A DNA stretch of 7,528 bases from an uncultured Clostridia bacterium (GTDB lineage: Bacteria; Bacillota; Clostridia; TANB77; CAG-508), in the NCBI GenBank assembly GCA_947631725.1, contig CANRML010000061.1:1-7528 (forward strand). Direction: 5' to 3'. The notes beneath the pieces are model-generated. The model was given only the letters and a program-made list of their open reading frames with translations, did not search any database and was not told the origin of the DNA. A program made the translations under genes and the position numbers. Below are positions 5,010 through 7,528 of the stretch, one piece after another; position 1 is the stretch's first letter; each line of letters opens with the position of its first letter.

Positions 5010-5495
5010 CTATACTATTTCTTCTACTTTTTTGCCTCTCTTTTTAGCTACTGCTTCAACTGTTTGCATTGATTTTAAGCCTTCAATTGTAGCATAAACA
5101 ACGTTTCTTGGATTATTTGTTCCAATAACTTTTGTTCTGATATCTTTGTATCCTGCTAATTCTAATACAGGTCTAACACTACCACCTGCTATAACTCCAG
5201 TACCTACTGCTGCTGGTTTTAGCATAACTTTTGCACTTCCAAATTGTCCAATAAATTCATGTGGTACTGTTGTTCCTACAACTGGTACTTCTATTAGGTT
5301 TTTCTTTGCTTCTTGAATAGCTTTTTTTATTGCATCTGGAACTTCGGCTGCTTTTCCGTTTCCTACACCGATGTGTCCATTTTCGTCACCCACAACAACA
5401 ACTGCACTAAATCTAAAAGTTCTACCACCTTTAACAACTTTTGCAACTCTGTTGATTGCAACAACTTTTTCTTTTAATTCATTTTTTTCTTCCAT
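5010..5495 (-). CDS. rpsE: 30S ribosomal protein S5
   Basis: S5 helps form the mRNA entry tunnel of the 30S subunit and influences decoding accuracy. The 161-residue product has the N-terminal double-stranded-RNA-binding-like domain (about 8-75) with the signature VVKGGRTFRFSAVVVVGD (20-37) and HIGVGNGKAAEVPDAIKKA (41-59). The C-terminal domain carries GTGVIAGGSVRPVLELAG (98-115) and TNNPRNVVYATIEGL (126-140). The ATG at 5495 is the only reasonable start. Its AAGGAGG ribosome site (5516-5510) lies 14 bases upstream, longer than for its neighbours. It follows rplR after 68 bases and precedes rplO directly, with no rpmD between them. Confidence 0.98.
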   Translation of the reverse strand: MEEKNELKEKVVAINRVAKVVKGGRTFRFSAVVVVGDENGHIGVGNGKAAEVPDAIKKAIQEAKKNLIEVPVVGTTVPHEFIGQFGSAKVMLKPAAVGTGVIAGGSVRPVLELAGYKDIRTKVIGTNNPRNVVYATIEGLKSMQTVEAVAKKRGKKVEEIV

Positions 5496-5563
5496 GAGTC
5501 TTTGTTTTTCCTCCTTCCAAAGTTTACAACCTATTTTTTGATTTTATCTAAAAAATACAATTT

Positions 5564-5923
5564 TTAGAATTTTAGTCCACCTTCTCTTGCTGATTCTGCA
5601 AGTTCTTTTATAACTCCGTGATATATATATCCTCCACGATCAAACACAACATTTTCAATTTTTTTGCTTTTTGCTCTTTTTGCAATCAATGCTCCAACTT
5701 CTTTTGCTGCTTCTTTATTTGCATGTTTTGTTTTTACTTCTTTATCTAAAGTAGAAGCTGATGCAATTGTTTTTTGAGCTACATCATCGATTAATTGAAC
5801 ATAGATATTTGTATTACTTCTATATACACATAATCTAGGTCTTTCTTGTGTTCCAGACACTTTTTTTCTAACTCTTAAATGTCTTCTTTCTCTTTCTGTT
5901 TTTCTATCTGTCTTTTTAATCAT
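5564..5923 (-). CDS. rplR: 50S ribosomal protein L18
   Basis: L18 binds 5S rRNA with L5 and L25 and helps dock it in the central protuberance of the 50S subunit. The 119-residue product has the very basic N-terminal arm (1-30, rich in Arg and Lys), the core RPRLCVYRSNTNIYVQLIDD (28-47) and the conserved C-terminal block FDRGGYIYHGVIKELAESAR (94-113). Length fits the 117-122 of bacterial L18. The ATG at 5923 has AAAGGAG (5937-5931) seven bases upstream. It lies between rplF and rpsE, the universal spc-operon order. Confidence 0.98.
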   Translation of the reverse strand: MIKKTDRKTERERRHLRVRKKVSGTQERPRLCVYRSNTNIYVQLIDDVAQKTIASASTLDKEVKTKHANKEAAKEVGALIAKRAKSKKIENVVFDRGGYIYHGVIKELAESAREGGLKF

Positions 5924-5956
5924 TTTTCTACTCCTTTCCTATTTTCTCTCTAAACT

Positions 5957-6493
5957 TTATTTACCTGTTTTTCCTTCCTTACGTCTAATAACTTCATCAG
6001 CATATTTAATACCTTTTCCTCTATATACTTCAGGTACTCTTTTACTTCTAACAACAGCAGCTGTTTGACTAACTAATTCTTTATCAATTCCTCTTACAAT
6101 AATTGTATTTGGATTTGGTACGTCAAATGTAATTCCTGCTGGTGCTTCGAATATAACAGGATGTGAGTATCCTAATGTTAGGTTTAAGTTATTTCCTTGT
6201 TTTTGAACTCTATAACCTACACCATTAATTTGTAATTCTTTTGAGAACTCATTTTTTACACCAATAATCATATTGTTTATTAAAGTTCTTGTTAATCCAT
6301 GTAAGCTTTTGTTAATAGCTTCATCATCTTTTCTGATAACTTTGATAGTGTTACCATTTATTTCTAAAGTAATATCCTTATGTACTTCTCTTTCTAATGT
6401 ACCTTTTGGACCTTTTACTGTAATTTTGTGTCCATCGATTTTTACTTCTACTCCTTCTGGTACTTCTATCGGTTTATTTCCTATCCTTGACAT
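5957..6493 (-). CDS. rplF: 50S ribosomal protein L6
   Basis: L6 lies near the sarcin-ricin loop and the factor-binding site of the 50S subunit. The 178-residue product has the usual two similar domains (about 1-82 and 83-170). It begins MSRIGNKPIEVPEGVEV, has VKGPKGTLEREV (26-37) in the first domain and ELQINGVGYRVQ (86-97) at the start of the second, and ends with the signature region VPEVYRGKGIKYADEVIRRK (153-172). Most homologues have PEPYKGKGI where this one has PEVYRGKGI. The ATG at 6493 has GGAGG (6506-6502) eight bases upstream. It stands between rpsH and rplR as expected. Confidence 0.98.
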   Translation of the reverse strand: MSRIGNKPIEVPEGVEVKIDGHKITVKGPKGTLEREVHKDITLEINGNTIKVIRKDDEAINKSLHGLTRTLINNMIIGVKNEFSKELQINGVGYRVQKQGNNLNLTLGYSHPVIFEAPAGITFDVPNPNTIIVRGIDKELVSQTAAVVRSKRVPEVYRGKGIKYADEVIRRKEGKTGK

Positions 6494-6543
6494 GCTTTTT
6501 TCCTCCTTTTGATATCAATGTCAATAGCTTTCGCCGTTAATTT

Positions 6544-6942
6544 TTACCATACATAGGCTAGGACTTCTCCTCCAACACCTAGTTCTCTAGCTTCTTTATC
6601 TGTTTTTAATCCTTTTGAAGTAGAGATTATGGCAATTCCTAAACCATTTAGAACTTTTGGTAAATCTTCTTTAGAAGCATATACTCTTAGTCCTGGTTTA
6701 CTAATTCTTTTTAATCCATCAATTACTCTTGTGCCTTTTTCATCATATTTTAATGTTACTCTTATAATTCCTTGACTATCGTCTTTGATTTCTTCAAATG
6801 ATTTGATATATCCTTCTTTGAATAAAATTTCTGCGATTCCTAGTTTCATATTTGATGCAGGTATATCTACTGTTTTATGTTTTGCACTGTTTGCATTTCT
6901 TATTCTTGTTAACATATCTGCGATTGGATCTGTAATATTCAT
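6544..6942 (-). CDS. rpsH: 30S ribosomal protein S8
   Basis: S8 binds helix 21 of 16S rRNA early in assembly; in E. coli it is also the repressor of the spc operon. The 132-residue product begins MNITDPIADMLTRIRNA and contains KRISKPGLRVY (78-88). It ends with the C-terminal signature: GIAIISTSKGLKTDKEAREL (102-121) followed by GVGGEVLAYVW. Length is exactly typical. The ATG at 6942 has AGGAGG (6960-6955) 12 bases upstream. It follows rpsN after 45 bases. I see no obvious copy of an S8-binding helix in the part of the operon shown; the relevant E. coli site is near the rplE start, outside this window. Confidence 0.98.
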   Translation of the reverse strand: MNITDPIADMLTRIRNANSAKHKTVDIPASNMKLGIAEILFKEGYIKSFEEIKDDSQGIIRVTLKYDEKGTRVIDGLKRISKPGLRVYASKEDLPKVLNGLGIAIISTSKGLKTDKEARELGVGGEVLAYVW

Positions 6943-6987
6943 TATTTTACTTTACCTCCTTTTTTGTTAAAATTCCGTTTTTATATT

Positions 6988-7173
6988 TTACCAACTGGCT
7001 TTTTTTACTCCTGGAATTTCTCCCTTATGTGCTAATTCTCTAAAACATACACGGCAAATACCATATTTTCTAATATATGCATGTGGTCTACCACATATTT
7101 TGCATCTATTATATTCTCTTGTTTTATATTTTTGTGGTCTTGCTTGTTTTACTTTCATTGATTTTTTAGCCAT
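6988..7173 (-). CDS. rpsN: 30S ribosomal protein S14, zinc-binding short form (type Z)
   Basis: S14 sits in the head of the 30S subunit near the 16S rRNA of the A and P sites. At 61 residues this is the short zinc-dependent type, with Cys24-X2-Cys27 (RCKICGRPH) and Cys40-X2-Cys43 (GICRVCFRELA). The C-terminus GEIPGVKKASW is the family standard. This form is usual in Bacillota; the roughly 100-residue cysteine-free form is absent here. The ATG at 7173 gives the typical MAKKS start. Its ribosome site GGAGG (7190-7186) is 12 bases upstream, and a second ATG out of frame at 7183, only two bases from that site, opens just five codons and is unlikely to matter. Confidence 0.98.
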   Translation of the reverse strand: MAKKSMKVKQARPQKYKTREYNRCKICGRPHAYIRKYGICRVCFRELAHKGEIPGVKKASW

Positions 7174-7220
7174 AATTTTTCATTTCCTCCTTTTTTCAAT
7201 GAATACAATTCACTGTATTT

Positions 7221-7528
7221 TTAAACAGTTGTTTTAAATGGCATTCCCATTAGTGTTAATAATTCTTTAGCTTCCTCATCTGATTTAGCTGTTGTTACAA
7301 ATATGATATCCATCCCTCTAATTTTATCTACTTTATCATATTCAATTTCTGGGAATATTAATTGTTCTTTAACACCCATTGAGTAATTTCCTCTACCATC
7401 AAAAGAGTTATTTGATACTCCTCTAAAGTCTCTTACTCTTGGAAGTGCTACATTAAATAATTTATATGCAAAATCATACATTTTATCAGATCTTAATGTT
7501 ACTTTGCAACCAATATTTACACCTTCTC
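7221..7528 (-). CDS. rplE: 50S ribosomal protein L5, C-terminal part (start lies outside the window)
   Basis: L5 binds 5S rRNA in the central protuberance of the 50S subunit and contacts S13 and the P-site tRNA. The frame is open to the window edge and gives the last 101 residues. It starts EGVNIGCKVTLRSDKMYDF, then has the family block LFNVALPRVRDFRGVS, a segment matching GRGNYSMGVKEQLIFPEI and the C-terminal GMPFKTTV. No start is visible because the N-terminal part lies beyond position 7528; the methionine at 7481 is internal and should not be taken as the start. rpsN follows after 47 bases, as expected in the spc operon. Confidence 0.97.
   Translation of the reverse strand, partial: EGVNIGCKVTLRSDKMYDFAYKLFNVALPRVRDFRGVSNNSFDGRGNYSMGVKEQLIFPEIEYDKVDKIRGMDIIFVTTAKSDEEAKELLTLMGMPFKTTV

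Noticed and set aside
5548..5567. Hairpin CTAAAAA/TTTTTAG at the rplR stop
   Set aside because: It is nearly all A-T, overlaps the stop codon and has no separate U-tract, so it is probably low-complexity sequence.
6509..6518. Perfect palindrome TTGATATCAA upstream of the rplF ribosome site
   Set aside because: It is only ten bases long within an operon, with no sign of a promoter; chance is likely in AT-rich DNA.

Overview
The window is a strongly AT-rich stretch of the conserved bacterial ribosomal-protein locus. Every gene lies on the minus strand, so transcription runs from the high coordinates to the low ones. The order is 'rplE - rpsN - rpsH - rplF - rplR - rpsE - rplO - secY, then a MazE-type antitoxin, then adk - map - infA - rpmJ - rpsM - 'rpsK. 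Gene order, low GC, strong GGAGG ribosome sites, a short four-cysteine S14 and the adk-map-infA-rpmJ block all suggest an AT-rich member of the Bacillota (Clostridia-like or a related lineage). I cannot name a genus. Tryptophan is encoded by TGG in the conserved proteins, and nothing points to a recoded TGA.

Region 1 (7528 to 3181) is the distal spc operon: L5, S14, S8, L6, L18, S5, L15 and SecY. The usual rpmD (L30) between rpsE and rplO is absent; only 13 bases separate them. SecY's reading frame is interrupted near its start. A well-placed ribosome site and TTG codon begin a SecY-like N-terminus, but one extra base (probably in an A4 run) separates it from the frame that encodes the rest. 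A hairpin plus T-tract just after secY looks like the end of this transcript.

Region 2 (3137 to 2766) is a self-contained small unit: a consensus -35, a palindrome over the probable -10 region, a MazE/AbrB-family antitoxin gene without a MazF toxin, and a weak terminator.

Region 3 (2727 to 1173) starts again from a good promoter and carries adk and map. Region 4 (1187 to 1) has another good promoter that overlaps the 3' end of map, then infA, rpmJ, rpsM and the start of rpsK. The 187-base gap before rpsM holds two perfect stem-loops. One has a long basal helix and a GC-rich asymmetric internal loop, and is a good candidate for a ribosomal-protein-binding leader of the alpha operon.

Together the genes make ribosomal subunit proteins, initiation factor IF1, the membrane insertion channel, the enzyme that trims the initiator methionine, and adenylate kinase. 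The unusual points are the SecY frame interruption, the orphan antitoxin cassette, the rpsM leader RNA and the loss of rpmD. I see no wholly new multi-gene system.
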